A program made the translations under genes and the position numbers. From positions 15,335,597 to 15,399,596 of the forward strand of contig NC_084775.1 of the NCBI RefSeq assembly GCF_028858725.1: 64,000 nt of DNA, written 5' to 3'. Under the pieces are notes generated by a model. The model ran no database searches, had not been told where the DNA came from, and saw only the letters and a list, made by a program, of their open reading frames with translations. This DNA is from Colius striatus. Taxonomy: Eukaryota > Chordata > Aves > Coliiformes > Coliidae. Positions 37,603-49,300 of this stretch are shown in pieces; the stretch's first letter is position 1, and every line of letters begins with the position of its first letter.

Positions 37603-38747
37603 GCTGCTGCAGGGCCCCTGGGCTCTGGTGGCTGGGCTCAGCCCCTCTCCCGGGGCTGGGCTTGTTTCATGGAAACCTTTTGCTGACCTGAGAATGACTT
37701 TTTGGGTGTTTATCAAGCAACACAGGCCCAGACTTGCAGAGATGTACTGTTTTTTTTCTCCTCTGCCTCAGCCTGCTCTGAAGCAAATTAAACCCCCCAG
37801 AGTTGTGTATTAATTTGTTGTCACTGTTGTTATGGGAATATCTTTTCAAGCCCTTGTGAAGGGATGTCAGTTCTGACAGGGGAAGGCTGCTCAGCTGCTG
37901 TAAATACCCTGCTGTGCCTCCTCCCACTCCTTTGCTTTCTGCTGCCCAAACCCAGATGTTGTGTTGGGGGGTGTGAAGCTGACTCCACGGGGGGAAAAGC
38001 AGATGCTTTTGGTTTTAGCTTTTATTTTGCTGCAGATAACGAGAGTTGTTAGAAATGTGGCCTCTTGGGGCTTTTACCACCATACACTGTCAGAAGTGTT
38101 ACTTGGTGTGTCTGTACTGTCAGGGTTTCAGGCTAGATGCCCCCCAGCAGCTGAGGGGAGGCTGCAGCCGAGGCTGTGGTCGTGCTCTGAGCTTTTTGTT
38201 GGCATTTAGAGAGCAAAACTTAAGTTTTTAGATTCTTCCAGGACATGTGAATCACTTGGATGACAAGTGAGCTGTGGTGGCCGTGAACTTTGTGGTCCCT
38301 GCTGATGGAGCAGCAAAGGTTTGCTTGTCAAGGTCTGCCAGGTGATGGGCTGATGGCTGCGAGTTGTTTCAGATCATTTAAGCTCTCAGACCTCAGGGAA
38401 TTTTGTGCTTTGCCTTCAGAGGAGCAACATGATGTTTCCAGCCACTGTTGAGAATAACTGTTGGGACTTCCAGGGTGAAGATGAGGTTGGACTTGGCACT
38501 TCTGGGTTTCCAGTTCTCTTTGACTTTGTAATTCTTTACATGGAAGTTAAGTGCCTTGTTCCTTTGGGAATTACACTGTTTTTAGTGAGTAAACCTTTCT
38601 TTGGCATTTGCTCTGATGGGTAACACTAGTGCAGGTCACACGTGCTGTGGCTGTGTTGTATTGCTTTGTTTGGTGTTTTTCTTTCCTCCCCAGCTTGTGG
38701 GTTGTTGGTTTTTTTTAAATAAAATGACTTTGTGTATGTTGTGGAAT
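37603..38747 (+). other. UNG: UNG 3' UTR and downstream flank
   Basis: An ATTAAA at 37787-37792, about 185 bases after the stop codon, could end a short transcript. A perfect AATAAA at 38718-38723, directly after a T run, would give a 3' UTR of about 1.1 kb. No other coding exon is recognised. Confidence 0.55.
38718..38723 (+). promoter_or_regulatory. UNG: Candidate distal UNG polyadenylation signal
   Basis: AATAAA is followed by a T/G-rich stretch (tgactttgtgtatgttgtgg) that resembles a downstream cleavage-stimulation element. It immediately precedes the 43-bp minisatellite. Confidence 0.55.
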
Positions 38748-39003
38748 GATCTGGCGTGGGCAGGAGCCAGGTGGGGAGCCAGGGAGGGATGGTCTGGCGT
38801 GGGCAGGAGCCAGGTGGGGAGCCAGGGAGGGATGGTCTGGCGTGGGCAGGAGCCAGGCGGGGAGCCAGGGAGGGATGGTCTGGCGTGGGCAGGAGCCAGG
38901 CGGGGAGCCAGGGAGGGATGGTCTGGCGTGGGCAGGAGCCAGGTGGGGAGGGAGGGAGGGATGGTCTGGCGTGGGCAGGAGCCAGGCGGGGAGGGAGGGA
39001 GGG
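38748..39003. repeat. 43-bp minisatellite, 6 copies
   Basis: The word ctggcgtggg starts at 38751, 38794, 38837, 38880, 38923 and 38966, an exact period of 43 bp, with only a few differences between copies. It lies between UNG and ACACB. The long reading frames of about 250-310 codons overlapping it on the minus strand are produced by the array and are not genes. Confidence 0.95.
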
Positions 39004-39897
39004 CTGCCTGAGGTGAGCCCCTGGCTCTGCAGTGGCTGCTGGTCTGGGGGAGGGTGTCACTGCTCTCTCTGGAGGGTTTCCCCCTGCTCGCCCTTGGTGA
39101 TGCAAAGCCACAGCTGCAGGAGCTCGTCCTTCTCCTCTCCATGACCAGGCACGGGCCCAGGGCACCTTTGTCCCCCAAGGATCGGGTGTCTTGGCCAGCC
39201 AGGCCTGGCCCTGCTCCTCCCCTTCCCACCCTCTCCTCCAGCAGAAGTGTTCCAGGCACACTGGCAGGGGAATGTCGCTGCTTGACGTTCCCATCACGTG
39301 TGCCAACCCGCAGGAGGCCGGGGCTGCGCTCCCCCGCGCTGCCCTCACCCCGCAGCGGGCACCGAGCCCACGCCTGGCCCAGCCTGGGCACGGGCTCTGA
39401 TAAGCGTGAGCAGCACTCCTGGGGAGAGCTGGCTGCAGGCAGCTGGTGTTTGTCCTCAGCAGGGACCTGCGGGGCTCAGCACCCATGGTGAGTGGGCCCT
39501 TTCCCTCAGCAAGGTGCTGAGGGGAGCACGGTGGGGGGCTGTGGTGGGTTTTTTGCCTCAGGACCATTTGTAGCTTCTACTGGCTGCAGTGATTTGGGGT
39601 TTTGGTTTAAGAATCCCCCCTCCCCGAGGGGCTGAGGTTGGCAGAGAGGTCTCAGGACGCTGTGAGGGGCCATTCCAGCCTCCCCAGCGCCAGAGCAGAG
39701 CTGTGCCCCTCACACAGGCTGCTCCTGGTTGGGAGAGTAAAAATAGCTCTGGCTGTGCTTGCAGCCACCACAGGCGAGCTGGAGGGGTCTGTGGGGGGCT
39801 GTGGCACCGGGTGCAGTGGGGAAGGGTCCTTGGCGTTTTGGGGGGCTGTGGCTGATGGAGTTCCTCCCTGACGGAGTGTTTCTGTGCCTCTCCCCAG
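39004..39897 (+). promoter_or_regulatory. ACACB: ACACB 5' flank
   Basis: This interval precedes the first coding exon, whose acceptor-like ccccag ends at 39897, so at least one upstream non-coding exon probably exists here or in the minisatellite region. I cannot place it. A MEF2-like word TAAAAATAG occurs at 39738-39746, which fits the muscle bias of ACACB in mammals but is weak evidence. Confidence 0.4.
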
Positions 39898-39906
39898 GGC
39901 AGCTGA

Positions 39907-40325
39907 ATGCTGCCGGTGGCCCTGCTCCTACTGATCCTGGTGCTGCTTGTCTGGGCTAAAATGTCCAACCCTCAGCGCTGCGAGAAGGAGAAACCGGAGC
40001 AGAGCCCTGCAGAGCAGCCGGCAGCTCCCAGCACAAGCAAGCCCCCGCTGCAGCCCAACCCGCCAGCCCCAGCCCCCGTTCCCCGCGCGGGCCGCGCTGC
40101 GGCGGGGCAGCAGGAGCAGCTGCTGGTGTACAGCCCCGCTGCGCTGCGCCGGACCGCCCTCGCCAAGTTTGTGCTGGGCTCCTTCGAGGACAACTCCTCT
40201 GACGATGAGCTGGTGGCCGCGGCCTTCAGGGTGGGCAGCCGGCGCAGCAGCCTGGCTGGGGCAGGGGGCAGCGGCACCGAGCGCCCCACCGTGACGGCGC
40301 CGGCGGAGCCCGGCGAGGGCATGAG
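39907..40325 (+). other. ACACB: ACACB exon 1: outer-membrane anchor and linker
   Basis: The exon encodes residues 1-139 and two bases of codon 140. Residues 3-16 are a run of leucine, isoleucine and valine followed by WAKMS, aligning with human WGKMT, the anchor that places ACC2 on mitochondria. A proline-, alanine- and glutamine-rich linker follows, then the conserved patch [15 protein letters not shown], and a basic-serine stretch (GSRRSSL) that could be phosphorylated. The ATG lies 9 bases after a strong acceptor. The donor gtgtgg is weak, but its phase fits exon 2. Confidence 0.93.
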
Positions 40326-43300
40326 GTGTGGCTGGGGGGTGGGAGCGGTGGTGGTGCAAAGATGCCCGGGTTGGGGTGGGCAGGTGCTGTTTGTGGGTGC
40401 ATTGCTCTGGTTGCTAAAGCTGAGGGTGTGAGTGATCCCCATCCTGCCCCGAGCTTGGTGCTGTGTGAAAACCCCCGAGGAGAAGGTTGATGATGGCACC
40501 TGGGGGAGAGCAGACGTGCCCACGTGCTCCATGTGACAGCAGTGCCATGTGCAGGGACTGGGCAGGGTTTATTCTGTTAGAGGGATTTCAGGATGGCAAA
40601 GAACGGGGTGCAAAGTGCTTGTGGTGTGCAGGGTGTTTCTTCAGACGAGTCCCCAGCGCTGCAGCCAAATTGCCCCATTGCTCCTGTTTCCTTACAGCTT
40701 CCTCTCTGGTTTTGCTGCTTCTCTCTGTCCCCACACCAGCTCCTGGTGCTGGGAAAAGCTGTGCCCATGTGCTGGCTGCAGCTGTGGTTGGCACAGGATG
40801 GGGGATGCATGGGGGAGAGGGGATTTTCCTGTGTGATGGGATGAGATTGGGCTGAGCTGCAGTGGGGAGCATGTGGATGGGTTCTGGTGTTTGCCCTGTG
40901 CTTGTTGTGCTTCCATGTGCACCTTTTGTGCATGAGCACTGCTGGGGGCATGAGCATTGCTGGCTCTGTGTGTGTGTCTGGGACAGCCTGTGAGCTGAGC
41001 CTTCTCACAGGGCACTGTGGGTCCTGTGTGTGGACACAGTGTGGGGAGGCATGGGGTGCTTCCTCTGCCCTTGCAACTGCTGCAGATAAATTATTCCAGG
41101 CAGAAAAGTACATCTTTGTTGGTTTTGAGATGGGTTAATGGCAAGTGGACTAGCTTTGCTCTTTGGGTGGCTTCTCCAGGCAGCTCAGAGCTGCCTTCCC
41201 GTGCAGGCAGAGCTGACAGCCATGAGAAATAACTGTGAACAAAGTGCTGCTGCCCAGCTCCTCCTGCCTGCTCTGCTCCTGGTTAAAAATAAAAGACCTT
41301 TGGCTACAGGAAGGGGTTATGAAACTCGACATCCCACCAGTGTCCTCTTGCCTAGCTGGGGTTTGGGCTGTTTCACTCCCCGTGCTGCTGGTGGGGAATT
41401 GCTGCAGCCCCTCTGGGAGGAATGGGCCTGAGGTCGCTGCCTGAGCCACAGTGCAGGGTGCTGGGGCAGGGTGCTGGGCCCTTGCACAGACTTTGCAGTG
41501 GGGTTTGGGGCTGCAGGAGAGGAGAGGACAGTGTGGGCAGCCCTGGCATGCTGAGCAGCACAGGGGATACACCCAGGGGCAATAAACCCAGCACTGCTGC
41601 AGCTGCTTGGAAAATACCCCCAGTGCATGGAGACACTGGGACATTGCCCAGCCTCCCAGGGGGTTCAACACATTCCCCCTTAAAATAAATGTGCCAAGGG
41701 CTACTCCTGCAGAATCTCCTCGTCAGAGGCTGCAGCTGGGCTGTGTTCTTTTCCTTATTTATAGCCCATCTGTGGAATAACAAACAGCATTAAGAATGTG
41801 GCTGGGTTATGAGGGGGGAGTGTGAACCTGCTGATGGAAATAGAAAGTTACTTAAAGCTCTGTGCAGAGCCATGGGAAGGCACGTGCCTGGCTGCCAGGG
41901 AGGTCCCTGCTTTGGGACCGAGCCATGGGCTGTGGAGCAGGGAATGGACTCCAGAGGGCACAGAAATGCCTTTGGTGGAAAAGCAGGGTAGGGGTGAGCC
42001 TGAGAAGGTGCTTCGGGGTTGTGGAGCAGGCAAGGTGGGCAGGATGGGGTCTGAGGTGGCAGAGAGCTGTGGCTGTATCACTGGGATGAAAGCAGCTTTC
42101 CTTTGTGGTGTTACAGCAGATGTTAAATGTCCCTGGAGAGATCCCGGTGCACAACGGGGAGCTGGCAGCAAGGAAAGCGACTCCCTGTGCTCCCTGTGTG
42201 TGTCAGCAGGGTGAAAGGCTTTCTTGCTCTCCTTGGAAGGAGCTGTGGAGGGGGCAGTGTCTGCGCTGCCACAGGCTGCTGGGCTCTCTGCAGCTCTGAA
42301 GCCCCGTGGGCAGCAGCAGGCTCGTGGCACTGGGCTGTGCCTGTGTGGCTGTGGGCTCGCTGACAGCCACCACGTCCTGCCACAGGCCCAGCATGTCAGG
42401 GCTGCACCTGGCAAGGAGGGGCCATGAGCACAGGAAGATGGATCTGCAGCGGGACTTCACGGTGGCCTCGCCAGCAGAGTTCGTCACCCGCTTCGGGGGC
42501 AGCCGTGTCATCGAGAAGGTCGGTCCCTGTGCCCCTGCCTGCGCCTGGGTGCTGGGTTGTTGCTGTCACAGCAGCGTCCTTGAGCCTTGCCTGAGTCTCC
42601 TGTGCCCAATGGGCTCGGGCTGATGAGTCTGGGGCAGCCCAGAGCTGCTTGTCCCCCGGCTTCCCCCGTCCTGGGGGCTGGGAGAGGGAAGCCCTCCCAG
42701 TGCTGCCCTTGCACAGAGGCTGCTTGTGGTGGCTTCCCGTGGCAGGCACAAACAAAGGCCAAACTCACAGGATCATTATGGTTGGAACTGACATTTAAGA
42801 TCATCAAGTCCAACCACTAACCTCACACTACCAAGCCCATCACTAAACTTAATCATATCCCTCAGCCCCACGCCTTTGGGATCCCTCCAGGGCTGGGCAC
42901 TCCCCCAGCTCCCTGGGCAGCCTGGCACAGGGGCTGACACCCCTCTCAGGGAAACAGTTCTGCCTCAGCTCCAACCTCAACCTCCCTTTCCTTCATTAAC
43001 CTCAGTGCCAGGCATCAGAGCTGCTGTTAAGGGGCCTCGTGCTCCCCTGGCACCTAGAACCAGCTGCTGCGAGCTGCCCCTGTTAGCACTGCTGCCTGCT
43101 TTGCTCACTGCCTGTGCCATCCCTTGGGGCACACACCCTGCCCCGTGCCCCAGCAGCAAGGAGGGGTCTCAGCCTGATGCCCCACGTCCCCGTGTCCCCA
43201 GGTGCTCATCGCCAACAACGGCATCGCAGCTGTGAAGTGCATGCGCTCCATCCGCCGCTGGGCCTACGAGATGTTCCGCAACGAGCGCGCCGTGCGCTTC

Positions 43301-46300
43301 GTGGTCATGGTCACCCCTGAGGACCTCAAGGCTAACGCTGGTAATTCCTAAAAGCATCCCAGGGAGGATGTTCCCCACGCTGGGGCTGAGCTGAGGCAGC
43401 CCTTTCCTTCTCCCTGTGCTGTTCCCTGGGATGTGGAGGGCTCTGCACAGCCTGGGGTTCCACATCTTCCTCCCGTGCAGCCAGATCCAGGGCTAAATAA
43501 TTCTTCCCCTCCTTCACCCTCCCTGGGGGTGGAGGATCTGGGGAGGGGGTACAAGTGCTCATGGGCACTGACCACCACGTGCTGTCTTGCAGAGTACATC
43601 AAAATGGCAGATCACTACGTGCCTGTCCCAGGGGGAACCAACAACAACAACTACGCCAACGTGGAGCTGATTGTGGACATTTCCAAACGGATCCCAGTCC
43701 AGGTAGCAGCCACTCAGCCTCCTGCCCCTTTGGGAGCTGCTAGGGCAGGAGGGGTGACATCCCTCTGTGCAGAGGAGCTGCGTCTGACGGGAGGATGGCA
43801 GCACAGGGAGGTAACGGCTGACACTGCTCCTTCTCCTGTGCCAGGCGGTGTGGGCTGGCTGGGGACATGCCTCTGAAAACCCCAAGCTGCCAGAGCTGCT
43901 GCAGAAAAATGGGATAGCTTTCCTAGGTAAGGTGGCTCTGCCTTCCCTGTGCCAGAGGGTGTGTTGGGCTGATGTGTGCATGCACACTCGCTCTCCAGGG
44001 CTGCTGTGCCAGGCACTGTCCCTTCCGTGTGTCGGCCAAGTCTGTCCTGCTGTGTGACAGTCCCCAGGCCGGTTTCCTGGAGCTGTCTCAGGAATCCTGC
44101 TGTTTGCTGGGTTTTCCCTGTAATGCAGAGTAATGCTGGGTGGGAGCAGACCTGGTGGGCTTCCCAGCCACAGGACAGCCTGGGCTCCCCCTTGGAGGAG
44201 GGTTGAGCTCCACCCTGAGCAGGGGGTTTTGGGGGGCTTCTCGTGCCTCCAGTCTTTGCAGAAGGAGCTGATGTTGCTGGCTCAGTGGGGAGCAGCTTTC
44301 TGCAGCATCCTTGTGATGGGGCAGGGCTGGTCCAGCTCACCCCTACCTTCTTCCCTCTCCCAAGGTCCTCCCAGTGATGCCATGTGGGCTCTGGGAGACA
44401 AAGTCGCCTCTACCATTGTGGCTCAGACGCTCCAGATCCCCACGCTGCCCTGGAGTGGGAGTGGTAAGCACCTCCTCCCCAGCCCTGCACACCCTCCCTG
44501 CTTCCCCATTGCTCTCCTCCCTGCCTCTGCTTCTCCCCCAAAGCAAAGCACCCACCAGGCTGGGGTCCCTGGCCCAGCTGGCTGCAGAGTGGCTGCTGAT
44601 ATCAGGGCTCTGCTGCAGCTGAGCAGCTGCTGATTTGGGCAGAGAGTGTTTTGGAGATGAGGTGCATAGAAAGAGAGGAAATGGCATGTGTCAAGATGGG
44701 GTCCTCAGCTCCCTGGGCACAGCCAGCAGCTCACCCCAGCCATGCCAGCCTGGTGGTGACCATAGCCCTGGCTGTGCCTGCAGGTCTGGTGGCCCAGTGG
44801 TCCGAGGAGGATCAGAAGCATCAGCAGATGATCAGCATCCCCCTCGAGACATATGCACAGGGCTGTGTGAAGGACGTGGAGGAAGGCCTGGAGGTAAAGC
44901 TGAGCCCGTGGGCAGCTGGCTGCCTCTTGTCCACCATTGTTTCTCCTTGTAGCCTGCGCTCCCCGGCCCTTTTGGCCTCCCAGCACACGTGACAGGGATG
45001 CAGGGCTGTTTTGGCAGCAGTTTGTCCCTCTGCATGGCCATAGCTCAGGGCAATCCTGCTCAGGGACGCCTGGGGCTGGGGCAGGACAGACTGTCAGGGT
45101 GATAGTTTGGGGTCACCCCAGTCCTCACCCTCCCTCAGGTGGCCAAGAAGATCGGCTACCCGCTGATGATCAAGGCAGCGGAAGGTGGTGGGGGCAAAGG
45201 CATCCGGAAAGTGGAGGCAGCGGAGGAATTTGGCACCTGCTTCCGGCAGGTGAGAGGTGCCCGGAACCCCCCGTCCCTGTCCCACGCTGGGGCAGTGCCC
45301 TGCTCCCCCCGGGCGCCTGCCACGGGACCTGCCTCCACTCTGGGATGCGTCCTGGGGGCTGACGCCGGGGCCGTGCCGTGCCGTGCCGCAGGTGCAGGCG
45401 GAGGCGCCGGGGTCGCCCGTGTTCCTGATGCGGCTGGCGCGGCACGCGCGGCACCTGGAGGTGCAGGTGCTGGCCGACGGCTACGGCAGCGCCATCTCCC
45501 TCTTCGGCCGCGACTGCTCCATCCAGCGCCGCCACCAGAAGATCATCGAGGAGGCCCCAACCACCATCGCGGCACCCGCTGTCATCGAGCTCATGGAGCA
45601 GGTGCGTGGCCCTGGGCAGCCGGGGCTTGTGTGAGAAACTGCTGGCATCCTTGCTGGCACCCTTGCTGGGTTTGGTGTGGGTTTGGTTTCCTTAGGAGCC
45701 TCAGGGTTTTGGCACCTGAGGCTCCTAAGGAAGGGAGAATCAGAGAATCATGGCAAAGCCCCTGGAGCTGCTGCAGTCCCAGCCCTGCCCTCACCCTGCC
45801 CAGCCCAGCACTGACCCACAGCCCTCAGCACCTCAGCTCCACGGCTTTGGGATCCCTCCAGGGCTGGGCACTCCCCCAGCTCCCTGGGCAGCCTGGCACA
45901 GGGGCTGACACCCCTCTCAGGGAAACAGTTCTGCCTCAGCTCCAACCTCAACCTTCCCTGGGGAAACTTGGGGTTGTTTCTTCTTGTCCTGTCATTCATC
46001 ACTTGGAGGCAGAGCCCAACGCCCAGCTCCCTGCAGCCTCCTGTCAGGGGGTGTCAGAGTGCTGCTGTCACTCAGCCTCCTCTTCTCCAGGCTCAACACC
46101 CCCATTCCCTCAGCCCCTCCCCAGCCCCTTGTGCTCCAGCCCCTTCCCCAGCTCAGTGCCCGGCTCTGGCCACGCTGCAGCCCCTCAGTGTCCCTGTGGC
46201 AGTGAGTGAGGGGCCCAGCACTGACACAGCCCTGGAGCTGCAGCCCCTCAGTGTCCCTGTGGCAGTGAGTGAGGGGCCCAGCACTGACACAGCCCTGGAG

Positions 46301-49300
46301 CTGCAGCCCCTCAGTGTCCCTGTGGCAGTGAGGGCTGTGCCTGTGAAGATGTTCAGTCCAAAAACGGTCGCTCCTGGCCGTGGTTTCTCCCCTGCAGTGC
46401 GCAGTCCGGCTGGCTCAGACCGTGGGCTATGTGAGCACAGGCACTGTCGAGTATCTCTACAGCAACGATGGCAGCTTCCACTTCCTGGAGCTGAACCCAC
46501 GCCTGCAGGTGGAACACCCCTGCACAGAGATGGTCGCGGATGTGAACCTCCCTGCTGCCCAGCTGCAGGTGCCTGAGCGTGTGGGTGACCGTGAGGGGTG
46601 TTAGGTGAAGCAGGTTTGGAACTTCTGGAGAGGGTAGCTGACCTGTACACCAGCATGCATGGTGCAGGCAGCAGCAGTGCAGCATCTCCCCTTTGCCTCT
46701 GGTCCCTGCTGGGAGCAGCTGCCTGCAGCGTGCTGCCTCTTCCCCTCTCTGCTGAGGTCTTGTTCTGAGAAGCCTTCCTTGTTTCTGGTGCAGATTGCAA
46801 TGGGCATCCCCTTGCACAGGATAAAAGACATCCGGGTGCTGTATGGGGAGAGCCCCTGGGGGGATTCACCCATCTGCTTCCACAGCCCCACCACCACCCC
46901 CGTGCCCAGGGGCCACGTCATCGCCGCCCGCATCACCAGCGAGAACCCCGAGGAGGTGAGCAGGGGGATGAGCTCTCCTTCCCTTGCCCCGTGCCCCTCG
47001 TGAGGTTGAACTGGTCCCAGTCCTCCCCAGCAGCACAGAGCTCACGGGCATTCAGGTCAAATCCATGTGCAGACCAAATCCCACGGTGGTTCTCCCTCTG
47101 TCTTTGCTCAGGGTTTCAAGCCCAGCTCAGGGACCGTGCAGGAGCTGAACTTCCGCAGCAGCAAGAACGTCTGGGGCTACTTCAGCGTGGCAGCAGCTGG
47201 GGGGCTGCATGAATTTGCTGACTCCCAGTTTGGACACTGCTTCTCGTGGGGAGAGAACCGGGAGGAGGCCATCTCGTGAGTGTGCTGGGACAAGGGGGCA
47301 CAGGGGTGTCCTTGGGAAGACTCACGTGGGCGTGTGGGATGGGGAAAGCAGCTTTTATCTGAGAGGAGCAGAATGGTGCTGCTGCACCAAGCAGCTGGTT
47401 TGTGCTGCAGAGGCTGTCTGGCCAAAGCAAAAGGTTTCAGGCTGCTGTGGTGCTTCAGCGTTGGTTCATGAACCTGATCCTTAAAGACACGTTGTAGTGA
47501 TCTGCTAAGCACGTGCTTAGTGCCAGTGGGCAGCAAGGTTCATTCAGTCATTGAGCAACATCTCAGGAACTGGCTTGGGTATCGATAATGAAGTCAGTGG
47601 GGTTGTTTCCTCCAGGCATGTGGGCACCCAGAGCCCGGGAGCTCATCACTCTGGTCCCTGTGGTTCCTCAGTTTCCTCTGCTGAAAGCCACATGCCCCCT
47701 TACTGGTCATTAATGGAGTGGTTTGCTCCCTAAAAGGAACATGGTGGTAGCCCTGAAAGAGCTGTCCATCCGTGGGGATTTCCGGACCACAGTGGAGTAT
47801 CTGATCAAGCTGCTGGAGACAGAGAGCTTCCAGAACAACGAGATCGACACGGGCTGGCTGGACCACCTGATCGCTGAGAAAGTGCAGGTGGGGGAGGCTG
47901 TGTGCTCCTGGGCCACCACTCTCCTCCTGGTTTAAGACCCAAACCCCGTTCCTTTTGCCTCCCCCCAGGCAGAGAAGCCAGACACGATGCTGGGTGTTGT
48001 CTGTGGTGCCCTGAACGTGGCAGATGCTGCCTTCAGGACGTGCATGACCGACTTCCTGCACTTGCTGGAGAGGTGTGGAGCAGGGGCTGCCTGATGGGGC
48101 TCAGCTGGGCAGAGGGACTGTGTGACCCCAAGGGCTGCTCCTGGCAGCCTGTGTGGCTCCTGCCAGCACGGAGACCTGTGATTCCTCTCCTGGGCCATCT
48201 TCCTTCCCGCTTCTCCTGCAAAAGCTTTGCAGATCTGGAGGCAATACCCCATGGCTGGGCAACAGGCTGGGAAACCTGCTTTAGCAAAGGGATTGGGCTA
48301 GATGATCTCTAGAGGTGTCTTCCAACCCCCCCTCCATGCTGGGATTCTGTGAAACAGGGCTGTCTTCTGTGACTCACAGCTCCCACTTCTCGACTGTCAC
48401 CTTACCCAGAGAGGACAAAAAGTTTCACACCACCAGGAAAACAGCTTTCAAAGGAGAGCAGCTTGGCCGAGTGCAGCTTTTGTTTTTGCACTTGAATGTC
48501 AAGGTTATTCCTCCAGCCTTGGAGGGCATGTGGGGCTCTCCCCCACACCCTTATCTGAGCTTGTTTTGCTGGTGTCTGGGCTGGTTCTGGATGCATTTCT
48601 GCAAGGCATCACGTGGGCTGTGCCAAGCAGACGCTCATCCCCTCTGGTCACCTTCCCAGTCGGCTCACAGCCCGCAGAGCCCGATGCCAGCAGCACTGCT
48701 GCCACCTCACAGCCTGGCAAGGCAAACAGTCCCCATGGTGCCCAACCCCTCTGTTGTGTTGCAGGGGGCAGGTGCTGCCCGCAGACTCTTTGCTGAACAT
48801 CGTTGACGTGGAGCTCATCTATGAGGGAGTAAAGTACGTTCTCCAGGTGAGGGCTGGGCCATGCTCCTCCTGAGGTGGCTGCAGCGCTTCTGATGGGGGC
48901 AGGGATGTGTGCTCCTGTCCTGAAGGAGGAAGAAGCCTTAAATATGAGGCTGGCCTTTAAAAACGTGCAACATAAAATTGAGGTCGCTTTAACTAGACAG
49001 ATGTCTACATCCCATGTCCTTGAGTTTAATAAAGGGCCTCCTTTTCTTGCCTTTAAACCCCATCAGTTGAACCTCCTGCAACAGCTCCCCACTCACAATG
49101 AAAGCAGGCAGCCGTGACTTAAACCAGCTCCAGGCTGTGAATTGCACCAGCTCTTGGGTGCAGCCTGAGGTTGCTGCCTCCTGCGCTCACCAGCAGCGTG
49201 CAGCTCTCCCACTGAGCGTGGGATGCTCCCACCAGCCCCTAGAAAGGCCGTTGCAGACGTTTCAGGGGGCTGCACTGAGGGCTGTCCCCAACCTCTGGCC

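Noticed and set aside
38626-39567. 313- and 251-codon minus-strand open frames
   Set aside because: They are created by translation of the 43-bp minisatellite and GC-rich flank; no conserved protein features.
45139-46209. 356-codon open frame continuing from ACACB exon 8
   Set aside because: It starts in a real exon but runs on through introns and a CR1 copy; the conserved protein requires splicing at 45249.
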